From Gammaproteobacteria bacterium (GTDB taxonomy: Bacteria > Pseudomonadota > Gammaproteobacteria > Pseudomonadales > Pseudomonadaceae), in NCBI GenBank assembly GCA_012800475.1, contig JAAZJF010000092.1:1-34477 (forward strand): a stretch of DNA of 34,477 nucleotides, given 5' to 3'. This document shows, piece after piece, positions 33,879-34,477 of this stretch. The translations under genes were made by a program, and so were the position numbers. The notes beneath the pieces are model-generated. The model ran no database searches and had not been told where the DNA came from. It was given only the letters and a program-made list of their open reading frames with translations. The stretch's first letter is position 1; each line of letters opens with the position of its first letter.

Positions 33879-34051
33879 GTTTTAATTCGTTTTCTGAGTT
33901 TTTAGCCATGGGCAATCACGGTGTGTATGTGTGGTCTGCCTATGGTGTCAGTTGTGCGATTTTAGCGTTGAATGTGGTGCTGCCATTATTAGCTCGCCAG
34001 CGTTACTTTAAAAATGAGGCGCGTCGTTTGCGTCGGGAGGCTCAGCAGTGA
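33875..34051 (+). CDS. ccmD: Heme exporter small subunit CcmD
   Basis: A 58-residue single-span membrane protein that stabilises CcmE in the CcmABCD complex. FSEFLAMGNHGVYVWSAYG, with a hydrophobic helix (about 18-40) and a basic tail (RRLRREAQQ), is typical. ATG overlaps the ccmC stop by 4 nt, and its TGA overlaps the ccmE GTG. GGGAGG near its end is the Shine-Dalgarno of ccmE. Confidence 0.93.
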   Translation: MSFNSFSEFLAMGNHGVYVWSAYGVSCAILALNVVLPLLARQRYFKNEARRLRREAQQ

Positions 34052-34477
34052 ATCCAGTCCGTAAAAAGCGTTTAATTATTATTGTTGCCATTTTGCTTGG
34101 TGTGGCTACGACAGCCGCCTTAGGCTTAAGTGCGTTGCAGCAAAATATCAATTTATTTTACACGCCTTCACAAATCATGAACGGTGAAGCGCCACAAGGT
34201 GCGCGTATTCGTGCTGGTGGTTTAGTTAAAGAAGGTTCAGTGAGTCGCAGTGAAGACTCGTTGACAGTGGACTTTATTGTGACAGACGGTGATGCTGATA
34301 CGGGTATTCAATACCGTGGGATTTTGCCGGACTTGTTTCGTGAGGGGCAGGGTATTGTGGCGATGGGCCGCTTAAATGAGGCTAACGTATTGATTGCTGA
34401 TGAGATTTTGGCGAAGCACGATGAAAACTATATGCCGCCTGAAGTCAGCAGTGCTTTAGAGAAAACCGGCATGCTAA
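34048..34477 (+). CDS. ccmE: Heme chaperone CcmE, 3' end beyond the window
   Basis: A periplasmic, membrane-anchored heme chaperone that binds heme covalently and passes it to apocytochromes. The 143 visible residues include a basic start, one membrane anchor (about 9-28), the OB-fold (TPSQIMNGEAPQGARIRAGG) and the heme-binding His124 in KHDENY with Tyr128. It starts at GTG 34048 with GGGAGG 7 nt upstream, overlapping the ccmD stop (GTGA). The frame is open to the right edge, and only a short C-terminal tail should be missing. Confidence 0.95.
   Translation, partial: MNPVRKKRLIIIVAILLGVATTAALGLSALQQNINLFYTPSQIMNGEAPQGARIRAGGLVKEGSVSRSEDSLTVDFIVTDGDADTGIQYRGILPDLFREGQGIVAMGRLNEANVLIADEILAKHDENYMPPEVSSALEKTGML

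Overview
The window is about 34.5 kb of chromosomal DNA from a gammaproteobacterium, most likely a pseudomonad (Pseudomonadaceae). The evidence is the protein types and their order: slt-uup-usp-fadBA-DUF1653-topA, metH beside the heme-containing cis/trans isomerase cti, folD followed by tRNA-Arg/His/Leu, and a FliK-like/FlhB-tail pair divergent from ccmABCDE. The base composition looks moderate rather than GC-rich, so a low-GC branch near Thiopseudomonas/Denitrificimonas is plausible; that is inference. No phage, transposon, integron, CRISPR array or defence island is visible. The content is almost entirely core genome.

Layout. 1-2570 (-) is the N-terminal two thirds of metH, running off the left edge. 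cti (+) and slt (-) converge on a hairpin. uup (+) and a UspA-type gene (-) converge on a terminator. A 560-nt gene-poor stretch then leads into fadBA (fatty-acid beta-oxidation), DUF1653, topA, a small acidic protein, an RluA-type pseudouridine synthase and a DeaD-type RNA helicase, all on +. Next are a class I glutamine amidotransferase overlapping rmuC (+), then a - strand cluster of small proteins (LEA-type lipoprotein, His-rich SEC-C protein, DUF2489-like membrane protein) and ychJ (-). dinG (+), with a LexA-box-like site, is followed by a class C beta-lactamase/esterase-family gene (+). folD (-) comes after a structured intergenic region, then three tRNA genes (+), a SirB2-like membrane protein (+), the FhlB/FliK-like pair (-), and cytochrome c maturation genes ccmA-ccmE (+), with ccmE cut by the right edge.

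Functional themes. One-carbon metabolism (metH, folD), fatty-acid metabolism and membrane adaptation (fadBA, cti), nucleic-acid topology and repair (topA, dinG, rmuC), RNA metabolism (DeaD, pseudouridine synthase, tRNAs), cell-wall turnover (slt) and c-type cytochrome assembly (ccm). Cti itself carries a CXXCH heme motif and would depend on the Ccm machinery.

Novelty. I found no clear new system. The best leads are the uncharacterised lipoprotein/SEC-C/DUF2489 cluster, a structured intergenic region before folD that could encode a small RNA or micro-peptides, possible small ORFs upstream of fadB, a candidate SOS site at dinG, a long structured leader on the RNA helicase gene, and a FlhB C-terminal domain without its usual NPTH motif paired with a FliK-like gene.
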